A stretch of 64,000 nucleotides of DNA from Pseudofabraea citricarpa (lineage: Eukaryota > Ascomycota > Leotiomycetes > Helotiales > Dermateaceae): NCBI GenBank assembly GCA_029641185.1, contig JAPWGK010000015.1:372001-436000 (forward strand). Reading direction: 5' to 3'. The translations under genes and the position numbers were made by a program. How positions within the stretch are numbered: the first letter of the stretch is position 1; each line of letters starts with the position of its first letter. The notes beneath the pieces were generated by a model, which saw only the letters and a list, made by a program, of their open reading frames with translations, made no database searches and had not been told where the DNA came from. Below are positions 1 to 11,264 of this stretch, piece by piece.

Positions 1-638
1 GTTCTGGAAGCTTTGAACCATGTGAAGTTATGAGTGTCTACTACATCCTCTGCTCGTTCCCCTGGTGTTCCTTTACCAATAGCGCCGGTTGATTTGCCCA
101 AAGTATGCATCTGCATTTGGCGAAGCTTTTCTTGTGAGTCCGATAAAGTTCGATGTTCATTGTAAGGTTGCTCGCGAGGTTGAGACACTGCGCTGTTCTG
201 GATCGCTGATGCATCTACGGACTGGATACTGTCTTGCTGTGTTTCGAACTCTAGCCCTACAAATTGTGTTTCTGACACATGAGTCCCGATGCTATCTTGT
301 TCTAAAGGATCCTCTGATATATTATCACTGCTAGGCTGGTTTTGCTCGGCACTTTCCTGCATTGTAGCAGGAGCTTTAGGATTATGGAAACTTGGACGTG
401 GAGGTTCGTTATTATTTGAATCTTCAAATTGATCTTCTCCATCTTCTTCGGGTTGGAACATGTTGTCCGGGGCTTGAGGCTGATATGGGTCTCGCTGGCT
501 TTCGTCTATCAAATCGGACAAATGATGATTCGGATCTGCTTGTGCCTGGCTATCATCCTCAAAATCAGGAAAGTCTGCAGCATAAGCAGGTTCGGATGGC
601 AGAACGAACTGGCTCTCTTGTTCCTGAGGGGAAGGCAT
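1..638 (-). CDS. Unidentified acidic low-complexity protein, N-terminal part (runs off left edge)
   Basis: An open frame begins at the ATG at 638-636 and runs without a stop to base 1, so about 212 residues are visible and the C-terminal part lies outside the window. The visible part is hydrophilic and probably disordered, rich in Gln, Glu, Asp, Ser and Pro. A more structured, basic stretch with a KLRQMQ-like segment appears near the left edge. Upstream on the same strand, 650-714 has the form of a 65-nt intron in the 5' leader: donor GTATGT, a CTGAC-like branch and acceptor TAG. The upstream exon is not in frame with the ATG, so the leader is taken as untranslated. Acidic N-termini of this kind occur in chromatin and transcription proteins, but I do not recognise the family and assign no function. 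Confidence 0.6.
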   Translation of the reverse strand, partial: MPSPQEQESQFVLPSEPAYAADFPDFEDDSQAQADPNHHLSDLIDESQRDPYQPQAPDNMFQPEEDGEDQFEDSNNNEPPRPSFHNPKAPATMQESAEQNQPSSDNISEDPLEQDSIGTHVSETQFVGLEFETQQDSIQSVDASAIQNSAVSQPREQPYNEHRTLSDSQEKLRQMQMHTLGKSTGAIGKGTPGERAEDVVDTHNFTWFKASR

Positions 639-2879
639 TTTGGAAGGTGCTAGTTCTTAGGTTTGCGTCAGTTATTAATGCTATGTTAATGCCGAAGACT
701 GGATCAAGACATACCTTATGCATGAGAGAAGAACGATGCGAATGACTAGCTCCTTCATGTAGCAAACCCACTGGTGTAGACAAGGCCCTTATGGGGTGGT
801 GAAGAGTACAGCTTTTATGGAAACCATAGAGCTGAGTCAACTTCAAGCAGAAGTGATGGTATAAAGAGACCCAAGGCTGATACCAATCTGGCAAACAACC
901 TCTGGGGAGGAGACTACCAACTAACACAGCCAATGGAGTTGATATTGGTGTTGATGGTGATGGGTGATGGGTGAAAAAAATGAGGTTTGTGGATTTAGTG
1001 CCTGCCTGCTGTTGCTACTCACTTCGGAAAAAAGGTCTGCCGCCCGCAGCAACCATAGCCACGGTCAGATACAAAGTAGAGCAGGTAGCTATGGACAACG
1101 CAGACTGAAAATCACCAAGTCCATCTCACAGTCAATTTTCGACTAATAAATTTGTATTGTCCAATTTCGGGCATGCTGTGCTGCCAAGTAAAAGTTTTGA
1201 TACCTGCAAGACACCTGGGTCTTTCTTCAGCGACCCAATTAGAGGAGGATCCTGATAACTTTGAGCGGGCCAATAAGAAGTTGAAGGCTGGCCATTGTAG
1301 CTACCTAGGTAGGTAGTAAACGCTGCTGAGTACCAAAATACACTTGCTGATATTTGCTGAGATTGCTACCTACACAATGTTAACAGCACGTGATGATATT
1401 GGCCGTGGTATAAACATTCCATCTTGCATCCTTGCCTTTGAAGCGCTAGCTATAAAAATAGCAAAGACTCAACGTGTACACCCAAAGAAGCTGTTGTGCA
1501 ACATGCTACCTTGTAGCCTTAATGTGTGTGCTGTGACAACGCCCAGCAGAAATTGATGGGAGCCCAAGCATTTATTTGAAGCAACCTAAGAAAACAGTTT
1601 AGATGGTAGTATAGACACCCCGAGATGTACAAAGATGGCGACCATAGTGTGCTTGCCGAGACCTTACTTGCAGGCCATATTTCTATTTATTTTAGGCCGT
1701 CTGAACTTTAAAGCATTCGATGATTCCTAGCAGCTGCTTCTTTTCTCCGGGCCTCCAAGCATACCAAGCCACAGCCGCAGTGACTACTTCTGACCTTGAG
1801 TGAAGCATCAGCGGCCGTGGAGCAAGAGTCTGAGAACTAGAGGCCATACTTAAGGCCTCTGAGGAAATATAATGTAGGTGGACCATATTACTATGCCACA
1901 GAATTGACTCTTTCCGAGCTGTTATCAAACGCACAACAATTACAAAAGACATGCAGAGGGGTTGGATGACACAACAACCGTGAATGATATATACTTAGGT
2001 ACACACACATGGTAACCACTGCAACGCTCGAGCCGTATCCAGGGTTTCTGTGGCCGATCATTTAGGCCCTTGCCGAAGCCGTCAAACCAAGACAGACGAC
2101 ATGTCAACAAGCAGCATGCATCTCCCTTGGTCCACAGTGATCCCACCCCCGGCAGTCAGAGTCTCGTCCTGCCATGAACTCCGAGCATTCCTACTGTAGA
2201 ATCTCCCAAACAGCGGCTACTGACGTCCCAGCCACGCGACGGCATCGTCATCTCGAGATCTGAAATCCAGTTGGCCTCGCGGCTGCGGTTTCGAAGATGA
2301 GATGGCTGCTGCAAATAACTTTGGGTGTACCTTTCAGCGGCCCGCAGCGACAAAGTCGGTCTGCCTCTACCTATGCGAGTGAGGTGGAGAGGAGAGTCGT
2401 TGGCCAGGGCGAGGGAAAAAGTTCAAAAGTGCCGTCGCCAATCTGTAAGCCCGTGTAAGGTTAAAATAGCTCCCCCAGTCGTCGCTCGCCTGATTGGGTC
2501 CCAAAATAAAACACCCCGTTCGCCAACACGCGACGGCCAATCATCCAAACTCCGTCACAGAGAAATAGCCGCTGAGAACCAGAGAGCGCTGACATGCCAA
2601 TACTCCAATCATGTACTGTGACGGGCTCAAGTATAGCTATCACATCAAATTTATATGGTTTCATGAAGCCTAGTTCCTTGACTGCAGCTCCATGTGGGCC
2701 CAATAGGTGACCACAGATTGAGCGCCCAACACTTCATAAATGCATGCTCTCTTCCACATTCGACCTCAATCACAATTCTCTGTGTGGGCGACTATTGTCA
2801 CAGAAGTGCTCCTCGTCACAGTCACATCTACTATCATCTGCCGGCGCCTGCGTGTTTCAGGGGATTTCTTTCATTCATT
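639..2879. promoter_or_regulatory. Divergent intergenic region, no gene seen
   Basis: About 2.2 kb lie between the partial gene on the minus strand and the small membrane-protein gene on the plus strand. It holds the 5' leader and probable leader intron (650-714) of the left gene. A CCTAGGTAGGTAG motif sits near 1303. The stretch around 2140-2700 is CT-rich or GC-rich and leads into the plus-strand gene. The open frames here are short, lack recognisable protein texture and have no splice support. I see no RNA gene or transposon ends. Confidence 0.5.
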
Positions 2880-3571
2880 ATGAGGGCTACTCTATTCTTC
2901 AGCTTGATGCTGAACCTCCTCTTCTTGCACCAAACCGCAGCTCAGAGTACTACGGCCCAAAGTACCACTGCTCAACCCACACCTACAACGTTCGTTTCCA
3001 TAACACCGGAAATGTCTTCAAGCTCCGTAGCCTCTTTTTTCTCTGCACTGGCTACCTCAGTGCCGCAACAGCCTGGCGAAGGCCCGTCAGCTGGCGATGT
3101 GGGATCGGCAAATGATAGTGGTGCAGCCGACAGTGATGCCGGTGCTTCTGGTGGAGGATCCGATGGAGGAATAGAACTTTCAAGAGGAGGAATCATTGCC
3201 ATCGTCGTGGTGGTTGCCTCAATCGTGCTGATTGGTAGTAAGTACATTGAAATTGTAATGTAGTCTGATGCTAATACTCCATAGTCGCTTCATCCATCCT
3301 GTACTGGCAAGCAAAGAAGAGATCATGGCAAGTCCGAAAGACAATCCGGAGATCAGCCAAGAGGGTGGCTACAGCTTTGACACCAAGACGGTCAACTTTT
3401 CCAAAGGATGTCAGAAACTCGAGAGGTCTGCAAAAAATCGATGAAGTACCGCCAACGCCTCGCAGGACCGACAATGACGTGGAAAAGGGAAGCGGAAATT
3501 CCAAGATGAATTCTTTTGAGATGGCTGAGCCGCCCAAAAATTCGAAATGGGGTAGAAAGTTTGGAAGGTGA
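2880..3571 (+). CDS. Small single-pass membrane protein with Ser/Thr-rich ectodomain
   Basis: Exons 2880-3237 and 3285-3571 encode 214 residues. The 47-nt intron has donor GTAAGT, a GCTAAT branch and acceptor TAG, and splicing restores the membrane segment exactly. Residues 1-21 look like a signal peptide ending in TAAQ. Residues 22-100 are a Ser/Thr/Gly-rich, probably O-glycosylated ectodomain. Residues 104-125 form one hydrophobic span, followed at once by a strongly basic stretch (AKKRSW...RRSAKR). The result is an extracellular N-terminus and a roughly 88-residue cytosolic tail with TPRR motifs. This architecture resembles fungal Mid2/Wsc-type wall sensors in outline, but no cysteine-rich head is present and no family is recognised. 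A sensor or wall-anchoring role is only inferred. Confidence 0.75.
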
Positions 3572-3702
3572 CCAATGCTGATGGAGTGACGATGTTATGT
3601 AGATACCCAGGGCTTTCATAGCATGTCTTCGTTGGTTGGTAGGGATTGGAGTTTGGGATTTCTGAGGTCAAAGACCGTTTAGGTTGCAAGGAATTGAAAT
3701 GA

Positions 3703-5616
3703 TTATAATCTCCTGAACACATTTCCGCTTGCGCTACGCCTGCCATCATCACGTCTGCCCTGCCGCTTCGGCTCTGGCTTCTCTTCCTTTTTCTTGCCAG
3801 CAGGTGCGAACGTAATTTGTCGTTCACCAACCACGTCACCCTTGTTCTTACTGACTCGCCCAGCACCTTGTACTCGAGAACCAAGTGGCTTATCTTGTCG
3901 TTGGTGGCCAGACTTTTTGTACGAGGACGACGAAATTCGCATCTCTGGCTTTGGTTTTGGGATGATTTCGTCTTCGTCAGAATCATCGCCTGACCCGCTA
4001 TCGCTGTTGCCCTTGATGATCGTGCCCACTTCGCCGACTTTAGTGCTGGGATTGAGAGCCTGGAATTCTCTGCTTCGCTCATCGACCGCAAAATCTTCGT
4101 CTTCGAACAATTTGCCAAATCTATCATCTCCAAGTACTCCCGCGCCTTCGTCGACCTTCTCTCGGCGTTCCTGTTTCTTGAGCATTCTATCGACAAGATT
4201 TTGATTAACCTTGACCTTCTTCCCACCTCTAATCCTGCTTGCACGTTCCTTCTCAACCTTCTCTTTGATCTTCTTGGTTCGTTCATCGTCCCAAACATAT
4301 GGGTTAGCGATGAGTCGGGCTTGTTCGTAAAGCTTCGAGGCAACAAAGTATCCATGCATGTAGGGTCGCAACAAATTCGTCGTTCCGACAAGATGGCCCA
4401 TGTTCAATTGTTTCAACTCGGGAAGAGTTAAGAACTTGTAGTTATCGTAAGTCTCTGTAGGGGCTTCCTCTGCCATTTCCTCCACCATATTGTCCAAGAA
4501 TGAGCACCACTTCGGTGCAGGTCCCAGTTGCGGAATGAAGAAGGCATGTTGCTGCTTGCCCTCATTTGCTGTAAGAATCATCCCACTTTCTTTACACCAT
4601 GCGACAGAGTTTATGTCTACCGCAGGCTCTACTGAGGTCCAAGCAGCACCATCTGCAGCATCCCAGAGTTTGATAATTCTCTTGTCAGCTGAGAGGATTT
4701 TCTTTTCCTGGGACGAGGTGGTCATGTGCATCAAAGTTTTGATTGGATAACCATAACCCTGATCTTTTCGAAGTATAGGCACTGGTCGTCGAAGGTCGAA
4801 GATTTGTACCACTCCCTCCGAGGAACCGGTCGCTAGTGATAGTCCGGATCTATCAAAATCCAAAGCCGTGATTTGCCCTTCTTGACCCGCAAGCATTCCA
4901 ACCCTAGATTTGGATCTAGGGTCCCAAAACTCCACCGTTCCGATCGATGTACCAAATGCAAGTAAATTATGACTATCCTCTGCGACGGCAGCGCAGTTTA
5001 CACTTCCGGTATTAATACCGCCTTGAAGAGCACCACCTCCCGCAGTTGTCAAATCGTCACCGCCAACGTCGATCTGGTATGGCTTCATGTATCTTCCGAT
5101 TTCGAGATTCAATCGATAAACCTCTCCCATGCCATCTGCATTGACGCCAACCGCTGGGATCAAGGCCTCAGCAGAATGTTTGTCATATATGAGGTCTCTA
5201 CCGTATCGGGGTAGCCGTGTTTGATAATGGCAACCTCCGGGGGTATGGAATTCGAGTCTTCTGTCGGTCTGTAGGTGAAGCGACTTGGTATAGTCGGAGG
5301 AGAGCAAGATGAAGGAATGGTTGAGGGTGGTGGTGTGTCGAGCAAAAGAGAGAGAGAGATGCGGGAGATAATGGGTATGGATCTGCGGCTTATATGTGCC
5401 AGTACTCATCACCCACTCGCCATCGTCGCTGACCCTGATACAGGAACTAGCCTCCTCAAATTCGAAATCTTGCAGCAGCTCAACGCGGTTTGCATACTCG
5501 GGATCGTTCTTCAGACTGCGCTTCCTCTTACGGGCCAGCCAATCTGGCAGCGGTCGTGCTGTCGATGCTCCGGATATGGTATATACCGCAACATCGTTGG
5601 GATTGGTGAGCTTCAT
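3703..5616 (-). CDS. ENP2: Ribosome-biogenesis WD40 protein ENP2 / NOL10
   Basis: A single exon of 637 residues begins at the ATG at 5616. The family (yeast Enp2, human NOL10) is a nucleolar factor of the small-subunit processome needed for early 18S rRNA cleavage. The first half carries the WD40 propeller, with recognisable family stretches such as GRDLIYDKHSAEALIPAVG near residues 139-160 and VQIFDLRRPVP in a later blade. The NUC153 motif, DDRFGKLFEDEDF, starts at residue 497. The C-terminus is a Lys/Arg/Glu-rich tail ending RRL, as usual for this nucleolar family. It converges on the membrane-protein gene, leaving 131 bp. On its 5' side it shares a 588-bp region with MED13. Confidence 0.93.
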   Translation of the reverse strand: MKLTNPNDVAVYTISGASTARPLPDWLARKRKRSLKNDPEYANRVELLQDFEFEEASSCIRVSDDGEWVMSTGTYKPQIHTHYLPHLSLSFARHTTTLNHSFILLSSDYTKSLHLQTDRRLEFHTPGGCHYQTRLPRYGRDLIYDKHSAEALIPAVGVNADGMGEVYRLNLEIGRYMKPYQIDVGGDDLTTAGGGALQGGINTGSVNCAAVAEDSHNLLAFGTSIGTVEFWDPRSKSRVGMLAGQEGQITALDFDRSGLSLATGSSEGVVQIFDLRRPVPILRKDQGYGYPIKTLMHMTTSSQEKKILSADKRIIKLWDAADGAAWTSVEPAVDINSVAWCKESGMILTANEGKQQHAFFIPQLGPAPKWCSFLDNMVEEMAEEAPTETYDNYKFLTLPELKQLNMGHLVGTTNLLRPYMHGYFVASKLYEQARLIANPYVWDDERTKKIKEKVEKERASRIRGGKKVKVNQNLVDRMLKKQERREKVDEGAGVLGDDRFGKLFEDEDFAVDERSREFQALNPSTKVGEVGTIIKGNSDSGSGDDSDEDEIIPKPKPEMRISSSSYKKSGHQRQDKPLGSRVQGAGRVSKNKGDVVGERQITFAPAGKKKEEKPEPKRQGRRDDGRRSASGNVFRRL

Positions 5617-6204
5617 GGCGAATGCCGAATACCACAGCTTGCTTGCTTGATCTGAAGCAGCTGGTGAGGGAAGAATTATTTTTTGTCGGAATCGTCCTAT
5701 CGTCGTTAGCGGCGGGTAGAACCGAGAGGTCTATCGGCGACGCTTGGGACCAATGACGAGGCGTGGATTTCCCGAGCCACACTTCACCACCTCGAGCCAC
5801 ATGTTGAACCAAACATGCCCGTAAACCTGGTCGGCCGCTCCGCTTCAAATCCCAGCGCCTTACCACCATCAAACCATCGACGCCCCGAGTCAGCACGGCG
5901 GCGCGAATTCTATCTTTGCTGCCTCAATCCTCCATATATTCTTATCTGACATCTTTTGAAGCCCCCCCCCCAGTAGCATCGTCAACTGGATTGCAACGCG
6001 CACATCCAGTTGCTTTGGCTACACCCATCTCTTGCTGAGATGGAGCCCAGTGCATCCCATATTCGACACGCATTTGGCCACGGAAACCTGACATCAACCA
6101 CCGAATTCGCACACAACCGCAGGTGACCAGACTCACAGATTGGCTCTGGGGTCCTGGAAATCCTCCTGGGTACGGCACATCAATGAGTTTCGACGTGCAA
6201 CGAC
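5617..6204. promoter_or_regulatory. Divergent promoter region between ENP2 and MED13
   Basis: 588 bp separate the two start codons. The region contains a C-run near 5960 and, close to MED13, a short upstream reading frame whose ATG is at 6183. No clear TATA element and no further gene are seen. Confidence 0.5.
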
Positions 6205-6243
6205 ATGGAGCTCGGCGAATATGCTACAAACGTACTGTCCAAT
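6183..6243 (+). promoter_or_regulatory. Upstream ORF overlapping the MED13 start codon
   Basis: An ATG at 6183, 22 nt before the MED13 ATG and in another frame, opens a 20-codon frame. In spliced mRNA its stop (TAG) is created by the exon junction 6243/6294. In unspliced RNA the same frame runs through the intron and ends at the intron's own terminal TAG (6291-6293). Whether the 5' end of the transcript includes 6183 cannot be seen from sequence. Confidence 0.4.
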
Positions 6244-9200
6244 GTAAGATGTGGGATTTCTTCTGCGCGAATTTCCAGCTGACGTCTCTATAGAGTAACT
6301 TTGCGTCGATACCATATGAATACTATGCACTCCAGAATCCGACGTCGGCCGAGGCTAGAAGCCACATGCGAAAAGTTGAAGTCTCATGGAGGAAAGATGG
6401 CGCTCTGGTGTATTGCGATCTTGTTAAAGGCGGAATTTGGCGCTTTCGAAGTTCAATGGCCACCGGGTCGACAAAATCATCTAGCTCCCAGGACTTGGTT
6501 GAGTTGCAGGGCCGGGTGCTCTTGCTGAAGGACCAGGGAGTTTACGAGCCATCAAGTCTGACCAGAGGAAAAGGGAATAATACTGCAAGCAACCTAAGCG
6601 CATCGAGTACCAGTTCGTCGCCATCATCCTCGATAGAGAATACGGTCCGCAATGCGCAATCATTCAACGCAAGAGCAGTACAGGCAAATTCAAACCAAAG
6701 CCCTGGAAATAATACACCCCACGAGCCACAGCCACAGCCAGCTCCATCTCCGTCAACCAAATCTGATGTCAGCCCGGCAGAAAATATCCTCCACTTGAAA
6801 TGGATTCACGAGCAATTTATATCGGCAGTCCTAAGCTCTCTTGTTTATTTCCTTTGTCGTGACCACAACTTCCTACCTCTCAATGCACGAACTTTGGTAG
6901 TCAACCCTGCAGAAACGACCACAGAAACGAATTCCTTTGAAGAATCTCCTAGGATCAAAGCAACCACACTTGTCACGCTCGATATCAGTCTGACTTCACT
7001 AGGCACACTTGTGGTTAAGGCGCATTGTGATACTATATCAGGATTGCGGAAATTGAAGAAGTTTGTAGATAAGAGGACACGTCCCACAGAAACCTGTTAC
7101 GGCACTCCATTATGGCTCGCTCCTGGTGGCCACGCTGCTAAATATCATGGTGAACCAGACGATCCGCACTTCTCCACGCGTCTAGATTTATCATGCTTAC
7201 CAATGAGTCCTACCAATTATTCTCAGTCCAGCATCGGTGGAACCTCCTTGAAATCTTGGAAAATAGCTTGCTTGGATTGGCTTGCGAGTAAAGGCTTGAA
7301 TACTAAAAATCTTGACAGTGGTGGTTGGACAATGGTTCGGATTGTACAAGAAAATGCATATCCTAACTCAGAACGCCAAGATTTATCAGTATTGGACGAT
7401 AGAAGCATTCTGCCTTGGCCAACAGCTTTGTGTTTTCAGAACTTTCAACCTGGGATCAGTGGACCACATTCTTCTGCACAAATCTCAGGAAATTACGATC
7501 CACTCAACTTTGCAGAAGAGTGGTTTCTTAGCAAGGAGGAGCGGAATATGGCTATACTCAAGCGACAGAAGGAAAGGCAAAAGGCCGAGGCTACTTCCCG
7601 AGAACAAGCAGACGTTGAATCTCGTAATAGAGTCGCAACCCATCTTTCCCCTGTGGCACTCCGACGAGGAAGTAATGCTGGCGCAATTTATCCAACTCCA
7701 CCTGATGCTATTCACCAGCCTGTCGGTGCTACACCATCTTTCGATGGTACCGTATCTACACCGGGGCAGCAGACACAATTGTTTGCGAATGATACGGAGA
7801 TGACAGGAATTGTGATGAATACTACCGATGCCGATAACACAGTCTGGACCTCAGGGGACCCTCGACCAACGTCGACCAAGCCAAATGTTCATTTCAATGA
7901 CCATGACCAAGATAACGATAACGACAATCTCTTTGGAGACATGGGAGGAGATCTTTTTGGAGACACCGATATTACAGATGCCGACTTCAGCTTTTTTGAT
8001 GAACCCGATGCCGTTCCTCCACCTCAAAATCATGTTGCTTCAGAAGATTTGATCGATAACAAGAGCAGTCAAGTTGAGGCCCAAAAGATCGCAACTCCGA
8101 GCAAGCAAACTATAGATTTCAAAGAATCGGAGTTACGTACTCCAGATGTGCAGCAGAACTTGCAGTCAAACATCAAAGCTCCTGATTCTGTAGAGGTGTC
8201 ACCTCCGGATCACATAAGTAAACCACATGTAGATGATCGTACGGATGAAGTTTTCAAGGCGCCAGCAGTACCAGCAGCACGAGTAAGCCCTCCATTCACC
8301 AAGGAAACCGTCTTCAAACTACTATTCGAAGACCGTTCTAAGAATCAAGTAAAACGTTCAGCTTCGGCTGTCGCCCCAAGACGAGCCAGCGCCTTTAACA
8401 AGATCGATTTTGATATACCTTCATTTGCTCTCAACGAAAAATATAGCTCGCATGGACGTTTCAACTATGCTGAACGCAAACCTCTTTCTGTTTCGAAATG
8501 TATGGACTTACCTAAAACCCAGTACCTTCAGCAGCGGCAAAAACCCAAAATAAATGGCCAAGACCCAGGTCTTCTTTCTCGGATATTTGGTGAGGGCGAA
8601 ATGAACATTATCGATGATGAAGAATTCGAGGATCCCAACCTTGTTGATGACTCGGAAAGTACGGGTTCGGCTTCGGAGCAGGAAGACACAAGTCTGAGTG
8701 CAGATAATTCGGCAGTCGTTTTAAAAGCGGGTATAAAGCGTAAACGCGAGGGCGAGAGTGTCGAAGGCAGTATCACAGTCCTGACTTTGAAAAATGGTAC
8801 CGACCTTGATCCACCAGTTATGACGCCACTATCGAGCACAGGATCACTACCTCCTATCCTGGATGTAGACCCTGCGGATTGGTCATTGACTCCATTCCTG
8901 ACCACGCAATACCCAGACGTACAACCCACTATTCTTTCTGATGCTGAATATATGGCAACAGCACAAATACTCGCTGATCAAGCTGTGTCAAGCACGCTCT
9001 CGCTGCCAAAATTTCCAAGGCGTGATCGTAACATGGACAAGCATGAATATTCAATCATGAGGCAAGTGATGCAGAGCCTAGAGCAAGCCATACAATCTTC
9101 TATTGACAAAGTCACAAAATGCACAATGCGCTCTTTCCTAGACATACAAGGCATTCCTGTTCTAAGTCAAGCACTTCGGTTACCACCAAGGCCAATACCA

Positions 9201-10856
9201 CCTCCCCGAGGCCCAAATTCCAACGAATCCGCGCGTCCAAACAACATTTTCCCTCTGCAGATCCCCCGGTTGGAGGTTCGGAGGTCAGATACAAATCTTA
9301 CTATCCTTCCATCGGCGATTTCATTCTGGGACAACCTAGGTCTGGGGCCTTCTCCAGGTGCAAAAGACATCAGTGCTGTCTGTATATATCCAGCCATGGA
9401 CGGTGTCCTTGAGCGAGCCAGCATTTTCCTGGACGAAATCAGCACCACCTATGAGTCAAGTCGATTTGGCTCGCATGAGAGGATTACTTCTAAAGAGCAA
9501 CCTAATGGGCTTATGCCACTACCAGTGGACTCTCAACAAACATCACAGATCTATGCATTACAAGTTGTAAAGGATGCAATGGCACAATTGAGCAAAGTTC
9601 TCATTTCATCTACCACACAAGAAAGGAACCTAGTCGTATACTGTATCTATCCACCTGAAGATGCAGGACTTCTTGTTCACATATGTTCTTCTTTCGAACA
9701 TCTCTTCAACTTATATAGGAGAGGACTCGCAGAGAAAAAGGCCATAGTCACTACGGAGCTGGTTTTGCAACTCGTTCCTTTGGACTTCGTAGCCTCGCCT
9801 ACTTCTCTCATGGTGCCAAAACCGACCGACTATGGCCGACTTGCCATGGAGGTTTATGACCGTTGCATGGATTTCACAACATCGTCATCTGTGCCAGCTA
9901 TTCTGCTAGAGCGTCCACTACCAAAAGGCATTGACTTTAAGCTGAATGCTAATCCATCCCCGTCTTTGCTTCAAGAAAATTCTTGTTTACATATAGCATA
10001 TGCTCAGAGTGTTGACGATCGGTGGATCACAGCTGCTTGGACTGATAACCGCGGTAGTCAACAAATGACAGCTTCATATTGTCTTGGTCGGAAAAACGAG
10101 CCCATCTCCTTGCCATTTTCCGAGGTTGCCCACGAAATTTGGGAGACCACTTTAGGAATTCTATCTCATAAAAAGATCCATTGGCGACTGATGATTGTAA
10201 AAGTTGGAGTAATGAATCTATCAGAAATCGAATTTTGGACTGGTCTTGCATCTACCGAGTCAGATGCCCATGTCAACCTAACACTTACATCAGTAAATAC
10301 AGATCCATCCTTACAACTAATACCCGAGCCGATCAAAATGCCACCATCAACATCCGCGACACAATCGGTGCTTACACCTGTTTCCACACCACAGGCGGTA
10401 TCCATACTCTCTCCCGAAAATGCAACAACTCCAATGCGAGAGTCTGCTGGTAACCCAGCTACTCCGAATGAAGCACCCCTCGAGCCTGACAGTGATGCCA
10501 GACTGATTGATCTGACAGACCAGAGCTGGGGTGCGGTTGCATCACACCGACTTAACAATTCAAATTCACTGCTGGAGTTCAATCCAGCGCTCATCAGTGG
10601 ATATCTTATCAAGCGCAGCGGAACACGTACTTCCGATGCGCCCATCGTCCTGGAGGTAAACCTCATGCACAGCGACCTTGTGCTTGGGAACCCCAGGACT
10701 TTCCATGAAGGACTCCTTCGGGAAATTATATCTTATTATAGAGGTCTAGCGACTATAGCTAGAGTCAGAGGAGTTGTGGACGGCGTCAAGGACGGGAGGC
10801 CATGGCATATCGCTGCCGCCGAGAAGGCGGTTGCGGCTTTGTATATGTTGATGTAA
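6205..10856 (+). CDS. SSN2: Mediator of RNA polymerase II transcription subunit 13
   Basis: Exons 6205-6243 and 6294-10856 give 1533 residues. The 50-nt intron (GTAAGA donor, GCTGAC branch, TAG acceptor) joins a 13-codon first exon in frame. Med13 is the largest subunit of the Mediator kinase module (with Med12, CDK8 and cyclin C) and links that module to core Mediator in the nucleus. The N-terminal region with the WRKDGALVYC stretch matches the family's N-terminal domain. A long disordered Ser/Asp-rich middle follows. The last third is the conserved Med13 C-terminal domain, ending in the family's characteristic VKDGRPWHIAAAEKAV block and terminal LYMLM. Length is normal for Pezizomycotina. 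An upstream reading frame overlaps the start codon. Confidence 0.93.
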
Positions 10857-11264
10857 ATGCCTGTTCCAAATCATCATTATCATTATCCAATTTACTTTTT
10901 ATCAATCTCACGATTTCTTCACGTATGATAGTCTCGTTTCAAATTATATATGATTATGGATGGACCTTGTAGTGTTGATTCGCAATGATTGATCTGAATG
11001 TAATATTTCTACAATACTCGCTCAAAAAACTCGCTCGCTCAATGCTAATCCGTAACACCAATTCTACCTTGACTCGCAACACCCTTCTCATGCAATACGC
11101 AACAATGTTCTGACAAGTTCCGATACCTGCCGGGTCCACCTCCAAATCAATACAAGTACAATAGCGATACAGTAAAGCATAACCCTAATCAGGGCCAGCA
11201 GCATGGCACGAACAATATAGTGCAGAAGGGCGAATCCAATTACTCCAATACTCCAGGCGCACCG
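10857..11264. other. Convergent 3' intergenic region MED13/NOT4
   Basis: 408 bp of AT-rich sequence between two converging stop codons. It should hold both polyadenylation regions. No gene or repeat is seen. Confidence 0.5.

Noticed and set aside
565..933. Minus-strand 122-codon frame upstream of the partial gene
   Set aside because: It starts with TTG rather than ATG and overlaps the probable leader intron and coding start in another frame.
1692..2353. Three consecutive minus-strand open frames
   Set aside because: Short, in different frames, no splice sites linking them, no recognisable residues.
3411..4391. 326-codon minus-strand frame overlapping ENP2
   Set aside because: It runs in another frame of the same strand inside a clear ENP2 gene and has no family texture.
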